64,000 nucleotides of DNA from Vicingaceae bacterium (lineage in GTDB: Bacteria; Bacteroidota; Bacteroidia; Flavobacteriales_E; Vicingaceae). Each line of letters begins with the position of its first letter. The stretch's first letter is position 1. The stretch covers positions 1-64,000 of the forward strand of contig BPHE01000005.1 of assembly GCA_026003395.1 (NCBI GenBank). Reading direction: 5' to 3'. The translations under genes and the position numbers were made by a program. The notes beneath the pieces are model-generated. The model had not been told where the DNA came from. It saw only the letters and a program-made list of their open reading frames with translations, and ran no database searches. This document shows positions 37,082 to 46,334 of the stretch, piece by piece.

Positions 37082-38482
37082 TTTCTGGTGTTTGCGTTTT
37101 TCTACCACCCGGTATCTATCGCCGGTGAGGTTGTATTCGCCGTTTTCGGCAAGTTTTTCTTTCTTTACCAGCAGGGCAGAGCAGGGTTTGTCTTCTGGCT
37201 TAAATTCATCCGCTTTGCCATTTTTTACCTTTTCTATATATTCATGGATAACCGTGAGGGCATCGGGCAGGTCGTTTTTATCAATCGGCCGGCGCTGGGC
37301 ACCGAGGTCAAAGCCGTCGTTTTCTATCTTTATGAACAGAATGCTATCGGTCTTTCCCGCAAGTGCTTTATCCATCAACAGGATTGAGGTTTTCACGCCT
37401 GAGTAGGGCTGAAAAACTCCGGCGGGTAGCGAGACCACCGCATACAGATAATTTTCCACCAGCATCTTGCGCAATTGCTTGTAAGCATTGGCACTCTGAA
37501 AGATGATGCCTTCGGGGACAATCACCGCAGCCCTTCCGGTGGGCGTGAGATGCTCGGCGATGTAATCGACAAAAAGCACTTCGCTACGTTTGCTCTGTAC
37601 GCTGAATCTTTTGTGCGGTTTGATACCTCCCTTTGGGGTCATAAAGGGTGGATTGGCAAGGATGACATCGGCATATTCGTTCCATCGGTCTTCGCTGGTC
37701 AAGGTGTCGTACTCGTATATCTGAGGGTTTACAAAGCCGTGCAGATACATATTGACAAGCGAAAGTCGCACCATATCGGGCGAAATGTCGTAGCCCTTGA
37801 AATTGGCAAGCAGTTTTTTCTTTTCTTCGGTAGTGAGCAGATCTCCTCTTCCATTACCGTTTTGTGAACGATATTTTTCGGAAGTGTTTTCGCGAATGAT
37901 GTATTTATATGCCGAAATTAAAAATCCGGCTGTGCCACAGGCAGGATCAAGGATGAGTTCGTTTTTCTTCGGGCTAACAATTTCAACCATAAAATCGATG
38001 ATATGGCGTGGGGTGCGAAATTGCCCGGCATCGCCCTGACTGCCCAGCACCAGCAGCAGATACTCAAAGGCATCGCCCAGACGCTCGGAATGGTCGTAGA
38101 TGAATTCGTTGATGGTTTTCAGAAAGAGTTTGAGCGTTTCGGGGTCGCGGTATGGCAGATAGGCATTCTTGAAGATATTGCGGAATAGCTCGGGCAGGTT
38201 TGGGTTCTGACTCATCCGTGTGATGGCCTCTGCATAGAGATTGAGCATTTCATGGCCACCCAGACGGGGGTTAAAAATATTGCTCCAGCTATATTTTTCA
38301 TACTCTCCGACAAAAAAGAAACGTTTGCCGCCCATCTCAACGGACTCTCTGTCCATGTCGTCCATAAATTTGTAGATGAGGGCAATGGTAATCTGTTCAA
38401 CCTGACTTTTGGGATCAGGTACCTTCCCTACCAGTATATCCCGGGCGGTGTCGATTCTTCTTTTGGTTTCAGCATCAAGCAT
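36974..38482 (-). CDS. hsdM: type I restriction-modification N6-adenine methyltransferase HsdM
   Basis: HsdM methylates adenine with S-adenosylmethionine. It has an N-terminal helical domain (DILVGKVPDPKSQVEQITIA), SAM motif I in LDPACGTAGFLIS at 178-190 and the catalytic NPPF at 277-280. The last 35 residues before the present stop already belong to the HsdS region and run out of frame. Compared with hsdR and the SIR2-herA pair, this gene is plainly richer in G+C, a sign that it arrived separately or was exchanged. It is separated from hsdR by a transposase and a palindrome array, so it probably needs its own promoter. Confidence 0.93.
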   Translation of the reverse strand: MLDAETKRRIDTARDILVGKVPDPKSQVEQITIALIYKFMDDMDRESVEMGGKRFFFVGEYEKYSWSNIFNPRLGGHEMLNLYAEAITRMSQNPNLPELFRNIFKNAYLPYRDPETLKLFLKTINEFIYDHSERLGDAFEYLLLVLGSQGDAGQFRTPRHIIDFMVEIVSPKKNELILDPACGTAGFLISAYKYIIRENTSEKYRSQNGNGRGDLLTTEEKKKLLANFKGYDISPDMVRLSLVNMYLHGFVNPQIYEYDTLTSEDRWNEYADVILANPPFMTPKGGIKPHKRFSVQSKRSEVLFVDYIAEHLTPTGRAAVIVPEGIIFQSANAYKQLRKMLVENYLYAVVSLPAGVFQPYSGVKTSILLMDKALAGKTDSILFIKIENDGFDLGAQRRPIDKNDLPDALTVIHEYIEKVKNGKADEFKPEDKPCSALLVKKEKLAENGEYNLTGDRYRVVEKRKHQKWPMVKLGEVCELIRGITYSKEDEVERKWLSCFKGK

Positions 38483-38583
38483 GATAATTCGTTTTTGTTA
38501 TGAAAAAAATGTATCGAAATTTTTAATTTTTTTCGACATTTCAAAATAAAGGTGTAGAAAATTTTTGTTTTTTTCGACATGGA
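38483..38583 (-). promoter_or_regulatory. hsdM leader with inverted and direct repeats of a TTTCGACAT motif
   Basis: The leader is nearly all A and T. ATGTATCGAAA at 38509-38519 and TTTCGACAT at 38531-38539 form an imperfect inverted repeat. A further direct copy TTTCGACAT is at 38572-38580, 41 bases on. The placement just before the hsdM start would suit an operator. No controller gene is visible, so this is only a suggestion. Confidence 0.35.
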
Positions 38584-40179
38584 TAACATAATGCCGTCCC
38601 TAACGGGACTAGCGTAACATCGCTCCTGACGGGTTGCTACCATAATGTCGCCCCTTCGGGGCTGCTATATTATCGTTTCTGATTTTTGTTTCTGGCAAAA
38701 TGTCGTTTCCCATTTCTACCATAATGTCGCCCCTACGGGGCTGGCTTTCATAAACACAACCATTTTAGCTCCGTAGGAGCGAAATTATGGTAACTCAATG
38801 CTCAATGCTACCATAATGTCGCCCCTACGGGGCTAGCTAAATGTCGTTTCACATTTCTACCAAAATGTCGTCCCTATGGGGCTGCTATATTATCGTTTCT
38901 GATTTTTGTTTCTGGCAAAATGTCGTTTTCCATTTCTACCATAATGTCGCCCCTTCGGGGCTATTTATTAAACACAACCATTTTAGCTCCGTAGGAGCGA
39001 GATTATGGTAACACTTAGCTTATCACGTCCCATTTTAGCTCCGTAGGAGCGAAATTATGGTAACTCAATGCTACCATATTGTCGCCCCTATGGGGCTACC
39101 ATATTATCGTTTCTGATTTCTGTTTCTACCAAAATGTCGTCCCTAACGGGACTAGCGTAACATCGCTCCTGACGGGTTGCTACCATAATGTCGTCCCTTG
39201 CGGGACTTCCATATTATTGTTTCTGATTTTTATTTCTACCAAAATGTCGCCCCTATGGGGCTACCATATTATCGTTTCTGATTTCTGTTTCTACCAAAAT
39301 GTCGTCCCTAACGGGACTAGCGTAACATCGCTCCTGTTGGGTTGCTACCATAATATCGCCCCTACGGGGCTGGCAAAATGTCTTTTCTGATTTTGATTTT
39401 TACCAAAATGCCGCCCCTTCGGGGCTTTCATAAACACAACCATTTTAGCTCCGTAGGATATAGATCTTCACGTCCAAATTTAGCTCCGTAGGAGCGAGAT
39501 TATGGTAACAGAATCTCATCACCCACATCTTTAGCTCCGTAGGAGCGGCCTTATGGAAACTCAATGCTACCATATTGTCGCCCCTATGGGGCTACCATAT
39601 TATCGTTTCTGATTTCTGTTTCTACCAAAATGCCGTCCCTAACGGGACTAGCGTAACATCGCTCCTGACGGGTTGCTACCATAATGTCGTCCCTATGGGG
39701 CTGCCATATCATTGTTTCTGATTTTTATTTCTACCAAAATGTCGCCCCTATGGGGCTGCTATATTATCGTTTCTGATTTTTGTTTCTACCATAATATCGC
39801 CCCATCGGGGCTGGCATTTATCGTTTCTGATTTCTGTTTCTACCAAAATGTCGCCCCTTCGGGGCTATTTATTAAACACAACCATTTTAGCTCCGTAGGA
39901 GCGAGATTATGGTAACACTTAGCTTATCACGTCCCATTTTAGCTCCGTAGGAGCGAAATTATGGTAACATATAGCTCATCACCCACATCTTTAGCTCCGT
40001 GGGAGCGGCCTTATGGTAAATCAATGCTGACATATTGCCGCCCCTTCGGGGCTTTCATAAACACAACCATTTTAGCTCCGTAGGATATAGATCTTCACGT
40101 CCAAATTTAGCTCCGTAGGAGCGAGATTATGGTAACAGAATCTCATCACCCACATCTTTAGCTCCGTAGGAGCGGCCTT
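38584..40179. repeat. REP-like palindrome array, about 36 units in both orientations
   Basis: The basic unit reads ACCATAATGTCGCCCCTACG followed by GGGCT, with a hairpin core GCCCC-loop-GGGGC. Variants have CGTCCC/GGGAC cores or a shorter ATCGCTCCTGACGGGT form. Inverted units read TTTTAGCTCCGTAGGAGCGA and end in ATTATGGTAAC, the reverse complement of the same plan with CTCC/GGAG stems. I count about 36 units over 1.6 kb, spaced by recurring linkers such as TATTATCGTTTCTGATTT. Larger segments are duplicated inside the array: 39409-39552 equals 40036-40179 exactly (144 bases). It abuts the 3' end of the transposase gene, as REP arrays mobilised by a TnpA_REP (RAYT) enzyme do. Confidence 0.9.
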
Positions 40180-40186
40180 GTGAACA

Positions 40187-40651
40187 TTATATATCATAAA
40201 ATTCAAAAACAAATTCATTTTTATACTCAATTTCAAACCTTCTCAACAATTCCAAATATTCTTCCCTAAATGTCTTATTCTTGTGATGCTTTTCTTGATT
40301 AATGATATAATTTATCACAGTGTCTCGTTGTGACCGAGAATACGAAAATGCCCCATAGCCCTCCTGCCAATTAAATTTACCCCTCAAAAATCCCTGTTCA
40401 TTTATCCACTTTGATGAACTTGCTTTTACCATCCTCATCAAATCCGATATTTTTATATCCGGTTTTAATTCAAAAAACACATGAACATGATCCTTCCATC
40501 CACCAACGGCTAATGGAAAAACATTATTCTTTTTTAGGATACCATAAATATACCTAAACAAATCATCCCTAAAATGATCTGCCAAAATATTTTCACGTCC
40601 TTTTACTGCAAATACACAATGAATATTTATTTGAGAATAAGTATTTGCCAT
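40187..40651 (-). CDS. REP-associated tyrosine transposase (Y1, IS200-like)
   Basis: The 154-residue HUH single-strand endonuclease has the metal-binding HVH at His55-His57 (DHVHVFFEL), a downstream EGYGAFSYS with the likely catalytic Tyr104, and the QIN(I/Y)H-type start SQINIHCVFAVKG. IS200/RAYT enzymes cut and join single-stranded DNA next to hairpins. The adjoining array of palindromes makes a TnpA_REP role more likely than an autonomous IS200. It starts 3 bases after hsdR stops, on the same strand, so it is translated as part of the hsd operon. Confidence 0.88.
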   Translation of the reverse strand: MANTYSQINIHCVFAVKGRENILADHFRDDLFRYIYGILKKNNVFPLAVGGWKDHVHVFFELKPDIKISDLMRMVKASSSKWINEQGFLRGKFNWQEGYGAFSYSRSQRDTVINYIINQEKHHKNKTFREEYLELLRRFEIEYKNEFVFEFYDI

Positions 40652-40654
40652 AGA

Positions 40655-43177
40655 TTAAGCCACAATTTTATTTAATGGTACATTGTCCTTGATATATTCC
40701 GGTATTATTTTTCTAAGTTCAGGTGGTAATTTTTTAAAGGCCTCACCGTAAGGCGATAAATTAAGTATGGCAAAATTACCACTATCAATAATTTGTCTGA
40801 ATTCTGAATCAAGAATATAAGCTTTAAAAACAGTTTTTGCATATTCAAAATATTCTTCTTTGGGCAAATAGCGACTGTCGAATTTATCAAACTCTTCTTC
40901 CAAAATTTCATCCCTTGTTTTAAAATATGGAATTATACCAAGTATTTTTTCGATAATTTCTTTCATCGAGACCTGCCGGTCAATATTAATTGCTTTATTC
41001 AGTTTTTCGAGTGTAAAAAATTCCTCCGGTTTGTTCAAAACATGTGATTCGAGAAATTCGAGCAATTCGTTCCATCGTTCTGCTTCAACATAGGATTTCA
41101 CTTCCGGGTGATTCAAAATTTTTTGCTCAAATTTTTGAAAATACATTCGGTCTATTTTCATGCCTTCATATCCTATGGATTTTTCCGATAAGGCCATCAA
41201 CGGGTCGAGTTGGGCTGTTTGGTATATCTCAATTGAAGGTATAATAATAGATTCCTTGTCTTTTCCACTTTTAACGGGCGGTAACTTTATCACTTCGTCG
41301 TAATTATATTTTTCTTCAAAATATTCGCAATTTGCAAAAAAGTCAAACATTTTGAAGTGAATTTTCTCTATCTTGCCAAATTCATTTTTGATTTTTGGGT
41401 CGGTAATTTCATTTGAAAAATTGTGTTTTCGGGTACCTCGACCTTTTATCTGTACAAATTCGGTGGGAGAGAAAATTGGGCGCATCAAACATAGGTTAAG
41501 AATATCGGGGCAATCATATCCTGTGGTCATCATACCAACCGTGACACATACACGGGTTTTGCTAGTGTTATAATAAGGTAAAAAATTGGCTGATCCACAC
41601 AGATTGTTATTTGTAAAATTAATCGTCAATTGTTGAGCATCCGGTATACTCGAAGTTACCTGCACAGCGAAATCGGATTGATATTTGCCGGGAAACATTT
41701 CATCAGCCAATTGATTCAAGATTTGTGTGATTTTTGCCGCATGATTTTGAGAAACACAAAAAACGATTGTTTTGCCTATCTCACCGCTGACAGGATCGCG
41801 AAGAGCATTTTGCATAAACACTTTGCAAAAGGTTCTGTTGGTGTCTTCAGAGAAAAAATTTTTTTCGAAATCTCTTTGATCAAAACTATTTTGTTGGTCT
41901 TCGCCATCTTCATTGGTAGTTGTAACAATATAACCTTGATCCGACAATAATTGTGTGGTGATTTCTGTGCGAGCATCTGCCACAATGGGATTGACCAGAT
42001 AACCGTCTTTTACCCCATCGATCAATGAATAACGAAAGGTTGGTTCGCTGTTTTCGCAACCAAAGGTCTTATAGGTATCCAACAATAATCTTCTCTCCAG
42101 CTGACGGGGGTCATTTTCACCAAGATCAGAGATATCAATATTTTTGAGGTAATTTTTGGGTGTAGCGGTAAGTCCTAATTTATAGCCAATAAAATATTCA
42201 AATACCGCCCTGCTGTTACCTCCAATACTACGGTGGGCTTCATCAGATATAACCAGGTCAAAATCATCCGGTGCAAAGATTCTTTTATATCTATTTTTAG
42301 AAAGAAAAGTTTGAATTGTAGAGACCACAATTTCGGCTTTTTGCCAATCATCTCTGTTTTCTTTATAAATAACGGTTGTGTAATCATTTTTTAAATAATC
42401 TCTGAAAGCTTTGTATGCTTGATTTTCCAACTCAAGTCTATCTACCAAAAACAAAACACGCCGGGCATTACCTGTCCGGAGAAACAACTTGATAACAGCA
42501 GCAGATACAAGTGTTTTACCTGTGCCTGTAGCCATTTCAAAAAGAAAGCGGTCTTTACCTTCCTTTACGGCATTTTGAATAGATCGAACTGCTTCCAATT
42601 GGTAATTTCTTAAAAAACGAAGTTTATATTGTGCAATATATTGAGAGCGAGTATTTTCGTTAATGTAAGACGGGTCTTTGAAATAATCCGGTTTCTGGGT
42701 GAGTACGATATAATCTTCATTCACTTCTTCATTGACAAGCCGATTTTTGTCGGGAACAAACCCGGCATAACCTTTCAATGCTTCGAGAGTAGGAAAAGAT
42801 TTAATTACTTGCGGATTGCCACGTTCAATGTCCCATAGATAATGAATATTGCCATTAGAAAGAATAACAAAACGACATTTGAGCGTCTGTGCATATCGTC
42901 TTGCCTGCTCTTTACCAAACAGAGGATTTTTATTTTCTGCTTTGGCTTCGAGAACAGCCAGTGGAAAACCGTTATTATCTAAAAATAAAAAATCAACATA
43001 ACCATTTTTTGTATGTTCAAAATCGTCTCCAAATGCGTTTAGTTGTTGCTCGGTAATTTTAATATTGTTTTCTAAAAGTACATTGGCTTTTCCATTTTCC
43101 GAATCAATTAACCTCCATCCTGCCTCTTCCAGAAAGCGGTTAATTTTTATCCGGGCCTGAGCTTCTTTATTTGACAT
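40655..43177 (-). CDS. hsdR: type I restriction endonuclease subunit HsdR
   Basis: HsdR moves along and cuts DNA not methylated by HsdM. It has the N-terminal PD-(D/E)xK nuclease with Asp62 and EAK at 77-79, then SF2 helicase motifs: ATGTGKT at 216-222, DEAH at 312-315, LTATPKNY and IKGRGTRKH near 580. At 840 residues it is at the short end of the family and lacks a long C-terminal extension, like the Bacteroidota HsdR of fused-MS systems. Base composition resembles the housekeeping genes, unlike hsdM. It is the first gene of the defence region; a 334-base A+T-rich gap lies upstream. Confidence 0.93.
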   Translation of the reverse strand: MSNKEAQARIKINRFLEEAGWRLIDSENGKANVLLENNIKITEQQLNAFGDDFEHTKNGYVDFLFLDNNGFPLAVLEAKAENKNPLFGKEQARRYAQTLKCRFVILSNGNIHYLWDIERGNPQVIKSFPTLEALKGYAGFVPDKNRLVNEEVNEDYIVLTQKPDYFKDPSYINENTRSQYIAQYKLRFLRNYQLEAVRSIQNAVKEGKDRFLFEMATGTGKTLVSAAVIKLFLRTGNARRVLFLVDRLELENQAYKAFRDYLKNDYTTVIYKENRDDWQKAEIVVSTIQTFLSKNRYKRIFAPDDFDLVISDEAHRSIGGNSRAVFEYFIGYKLGLTATPKNYLKNIDISDLGENDPRQLERRLLLDTYKTFGCENSEPTFRYSLIDGVKDGYLVNPIVADARTEITTQLLSDQGYIVTTTNEDGEDQQNSFDQRDFEKNFFSEDTNRTFCKVFMQNALRDPVSGEIGKTIVFCVSQNHAAKITQILNQLADEMFPGKYQSDFAVQVTSSIPDAQQLTINFTNNNLCGSANFLPYYNTSKTRVCVTVGMMTTGYDCPDILNLCLMRPIFSPTEFVQIKGRGTRKHNFSNEITDPKIKNEFGKIEKIHFKMFDFFANCEYFEEKYNYDEVIKLPPVKSGKDKESIIIPSIEIYQTAQLDPLMALSEKSIGYEGMKIDRMYFQKFEQKILNHPEVKSYVEAERWNELLEFLESHVLNKPEEFFTLEKLNKAINIDRQVSMKEIIEKILGIIPYFKTRDEILEEEFDKFDSRYLPKEEYFEYAKTVFKAYILDSEFRQIIDSGNFAILNLSPYGEAFKKLPPELRKIIPEYIKDNVPLNKIVA

Positions 43178-43511
43178 AAATCAAAAAATTACTTCAAATT
43201 TAATTTTTTTTCGCATCAAAGTCCCAATCACTCTTTAATTTTCAAAATTACAAGCCGGCATATTAAAAAATTTTCTTTTTGAAAGTAATGAAAAATTGGA
43301 TGAATTATCCGCGTTAAACCTAATAATCATTTCAGCAATGGCAATAAATTTCGTTTTTTCTGTAAAAAATGGGATATTATTGTATTTTGCTGCAGAATAT
43401 TTTAGGGTTTAATTTTTTAAATTAAAAAAAAATAAAAAAATTTTAATTTGGTTCAAAAGTTAAATCAAAACATTTATTTTGCAAAAAAAATTGAGGAGAG
43501 AGGGGTTTTAG
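43178..43511. other. A+T-rich divergent gap between hsdR and the DUF1987 gene
   Basis: No gene or hairpin is seen. Close to the DUF1987 start there is a purine-rich ribosome site (GAGGAGAGAGGGG at 43492-43504) and a TATTTTGC stretch that is one base short of the TAnnTTTG promoter element. Both divergent promoters probably lie here. Confidence 0.4.
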
Positions 43512-43883
43512 ATGAAAGATTTAAATTTGCCGGAAACATATAAAAATCCTAAAATTACGACCGATTCCAAGAACGGTTATGTTTTAATCTATGGAAGATC
43601 GATCCCGGAATATCCTGACAAATTCTATCAACAATTGTCTGATTGGGTGGAATGGTATGTCACCAAAAAACAACCTATCACCATTGATTTTAAAATCATT
43701 TATTTAAACACCGGCTCTTGGCGTAACTTATTATCAATCTTGATAATGATTGAGAAGGCAGAAATTCCTTATCACATTAATTGGTATTACGAAGAAGACG
43801 ACTTGCAGCTATTGCGGGCCGGTGAAGATTTGGCTACTTTATCGGGATTGAAATTCGATTTTATAGAAGTGAAAGAGGTCTGA
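43512..43883 (+). CDS. DUF1987 / SiaC-like regulatory protein
   Basis: The 123-residue cytosolic protein matches the DUF1987 family, with FKIIYLNTGSWRNLL at the centre and NWYYEEDDLQLLRAGEDLA near residue 92. In Pseudomonas SiaC a Thr in the corresponding YxNTSS loop is phosphorylated and controls binding to a diguanylate cyclase. Here the loop is NTGSW, so Thr67 is kept while the next Ser is Gly. No kinase or phosphatase partner is adjacent. mnmE starts 3 bases later, so the two are co-transcribed. Confidence 0.85.
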   Translation: MKDLNLPETYKNPKITTDSKNGYVLIYGRSIPEYPDKFYQQLSDWVEWYVTKKQPITIDFKIIYLNTGSWRNLLSILIMIEKAEIPYHINWYYEEDDLQLLRAGEDLATLSGLKFDFIEVKEV

Positions 43884-43886
43884 GAA

Positions 43887-45255
43887 ATGGCTGTTTCAAA
43901 AGATACGATTATTGCTCCCGCCACACATTACGGCCATGCTGCCATTCATCTGATACGAATCAGCGGACCGGATGCCATCAATATTTCACAAAAATTTTTT
44001 AAAGGGAAAAAAAAGATTGTGCCCGGAAAATGCACGTCAGGCAATTTATGGAGAAATATCACATCCAACAGATGGTGTGATAGATCAAGTAATTATCACT
44101 TGTTTTGTAGAACCTTTTTCGTTCACGGGAGAAAACATGGTGGAAATTTCATGTCATGGTTCTCCCTTTATTGTCGATAAAATCATCTCTCTTTATCTAG
44201 AAAATGGTGTAAGATTAGCCCATCCCGGTGAATTTACACAAAGAGCTTTTTTAAATGGAAAATTGGATTTGAGTCAGGCGGAAGCTATCGGCGATCTGAT
44301 TTATGCCGAAAATGCAATTTCACATAAATTGGCATTAAAACAATTGAAAGGAAATTTTTCAAATTTAATTGACCAATTTCGTCAAAATATTATCCATTTT
44401 GCCTCTCTTTTGGAATTGGAACTAGATTTTTCTGAAGAGGATGTGGAGTTTGCCAACCGCATGGAACTCATCAGCCAATTGGAAGATATCATCAGACAAT
44501 TACATAAGATAAGAGAATCGTCGAAATATAAGAAGTGGTTGCAAAAAGGATTTCCTGTTGCCATATTAGGACGGCCCAATGCCGGGAAATCTACGCTGCT
44601 CAATGCCCTCATCAAAGAAGAAAGGGCCATTGTGACGCCTATTCCCGGCACTACAAGAGACACCATCGAAGAAACAATTACACTCCATGATCTTACGTTG
44701 AGAATTATTGACACTGCCGGTATCCGAAAAACAGATGATCCGGTGGAAAAAATCGGCATTGACCGATCTTTTCAAAAAGCAGCAGAGGCATTTGTCATAC
44801 TTTATCTCTATGATGCGGCTGAAACAAGCCCTGAAGATGCCACGCAAGATTTGACAACCATCCGAAACATCAATCCTGAAGCTGTGACATTGGTCATAGC
44901 TAATAAAATGGATACAATCAATGATGACGGCAAAATTCCTCCGGAACATTTTAAAATTAGTGCCCAAAACGAACAAGATATTGACCATTTGAAAGAATTG
45001 CTATACGAAAAATTAAAATCATTGCTTCCCGGCAGTGATGATATCTATTTGGTCAATCAGCGTCAAAACGAGGCATTGCAAAAAGCCGAAGACGCTCTTC
45101 AAAGAGCAAAAACTAATTTGCTATCGGACATTAGCCATGAATTTGTGGCCATGGATTTGCGCGAATCTATCCATCACCTGTCTCTTATAACCGGAAAAAT
45201 ATCTACTGACGATCTATTGGAAAATATTTTCAGAAATTTTTGTATTGGAAAGTAA
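43887..45255 (+). pseudogene. mnmE: tRNA modification GTPase MnmE (TrmE), one frameshift
   Basis: MnmE with MnmG installs the 5-carboxymethylaminomethyl group on U34 of some tRNAs. It starts KDTIIAPAT, with IRISGPDA close behind, then has ENMVEISCHGSP and GEFTQRAFLNGKLDLSQAEA in the N-terminal domain. The G domain has GRPNAGKSTLLNAL, the TPIPGTTRD K-loop region, DTAG and NKMD, and the protein ends in the catalytic CIGK. One surplus base in the A8 run 44007-44014 (or the A4 at 44027-44030) breaks the frame in the N-terminal domain. Repaired it has about 456 residues. Since mnmE is widely conserved, an error in the sequence is the best explanation. Confidence 0.9.
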
Positions 45256-45272
45256 TCTAAAACAAATTAGAA

Positions 45273-45638
45273 TTAATTTTTCTTCACCAAATGCCTATCC
45301 AACATGCGTCTTTTTTTCAGAGGCAATTTTTGCACAATCAGGCAGAAAGATTCATCTATCAAATTTTTCAAAAATTCCGGACGAAAGTTTCCCGGATTGT
45401 CGATCGTGATCCAATGATACCGGCCTAAATATGCCGCACGATCTATGCCGGGAATCTCCAATAACATGTCCAATTTCTCGGCTTTTGCTTTCAAAGTGAG
45501 GGATGATGGAGATTGATCTATGTGCATCATCAAAAATATTTTATCAAAAACACAAAAACAATACACACTTTCCCATTTCACGTCCGTATTCACGTATGGT
45601 TTTGTCAATGCATATTTTTCAATTTCTTCAAAATTCAT
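45273..45638 (-). CDS. MmcQ/YjbR family DNA-binding-like protein
   Basis: The 121-residue product belongs to the MmcQ/YjbR (DUF419) family: it has the typical start NFEEIEKYALTKPYVN, the strand pair VYCFCVFDKIFLMMHID, SLTLKAKAEK and the late AAYLGRYHWITID. The fold is cyclic-diguanylate-reversal/CyaY-like, and the cellular role is not established. It converges on mnmE with 17 bases between stops and follows the TPR gene on the same strand. Confidence 0.88.
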   Translation of the reverse strand: MNFEEIEKYALTKPYVNTDVKWESVYCFCVFDKIFLMMHIDQSPSSLTLKAKAEKLDMLLEIPGIDRAAYLGRYHWITIDNPGNFRPEFLKNLIDESFCLIVQKLPLKKRRMLDRHLVKKN

Positions 45639-45665
45639 CCTGTCAAATTGAGGGGGTAACGGATA

Positions 45666-46334
45666 TTATTTGATGCGGAAAATATTTTTCAGATAACGGA
45701 AATAATCTTTTCTTACGTCTCTATTGGTAAAAAGCAACTTTATCATTTTCCACAATGATGGCTTATCGTATTCGGCCACAATTTTTAACTCTTCTTTTGA
45801 TTGTTCGGCTTTATGATGATTTTTTCCATTTATACCGGCCAATTTATCTGCTTTTTCGAAATATTGTGTTGCAAATTCTTTTCTGCCCAAATTTTCATAC
45901 AAAAGCCCTAAGTTATTGTAAACAATAGCGTCATCAGGGTCCAATTCGAGCGCTTTTTCGTAATCCTTGATAGCGTCCTCGATCATGCCATAAGAGGCCT
46001 TGATGTATGCCCTGCCGGAGTACCTGTAAGGATTTCCGGGTTGCAACTCCACGGCTTTATCTAGATCGTTCAAACAAAGATCGCGCTGTTTCATATGAAA
46101 GTAAGTTACCGCCCTTTCAAAATATGCATCCACATGAACATCATTCAACTCAATGGCTTTGCTTAAATCTTCTACTGATTTTTGCCATTGTTGCATACGT
46201 CGATAAACGATGGCTCTTTTCACCAATAAATCGGGCAAGTAATTATTCCCTTCGTTGATGAGTTGGTTGATCAGGGTCAAGAGTTCTTGAAATTTTTCTT
46301 CTCTTAGATATTGCTCAAATAGTTGATTTTCCAT
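45666..46334 (-). CDS. tetratricopeptide repeat protein
   Basis: The 222-residue protein contains about four TPR units between residues 35 and 175, including HVDAYFERAVTYFHMKQRDL and AIVYNNLGLLYENLGRKEFA. There is no signal peptide, so it is probably a cytosolic scaffold for protein contacts. The C-terminal 45 residues are basic and not repeat-like. Its start overlaps the pyrD stop by about 20 bases, indicating translational coupling. The partner is unknown. Confidence 0.85.
   Translation of the reverse strand: MENQLFEQYLREEKFQELLTLINQLINEGNNYLPDLLVKRAIVYRRMQQWQKSVEDLSKAIELNDVHVDAYFERAVTYFHMKQRDLCLNDLDKAVELQPGNPYRYSGRAYIKASYGMIEDAIKDYEKALELDPDDAIVYNNLGLLYENLGRKEFATQYFEKADKLAGINGKNHHKAEQSKEELKIVAEYDKPSLWKMIKLLFTNRDVRKDYFRYLKNIFRIK

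Noticed and set aside
39079-39915. Open frames within the palindrome array
   Set aside because: They encode repeated low-complexity peptides (copies of NVVPNGTSVTSLL and similar) created by the array units. No start signals or family match.
38584-40179. CRISPR array
   Set aside because: The units are palindromic, vary in sequence, occur in both orientations and have recurring rather than unique linkers. No cas gene is near. The adjoining Y1 transposase points to REP elements.
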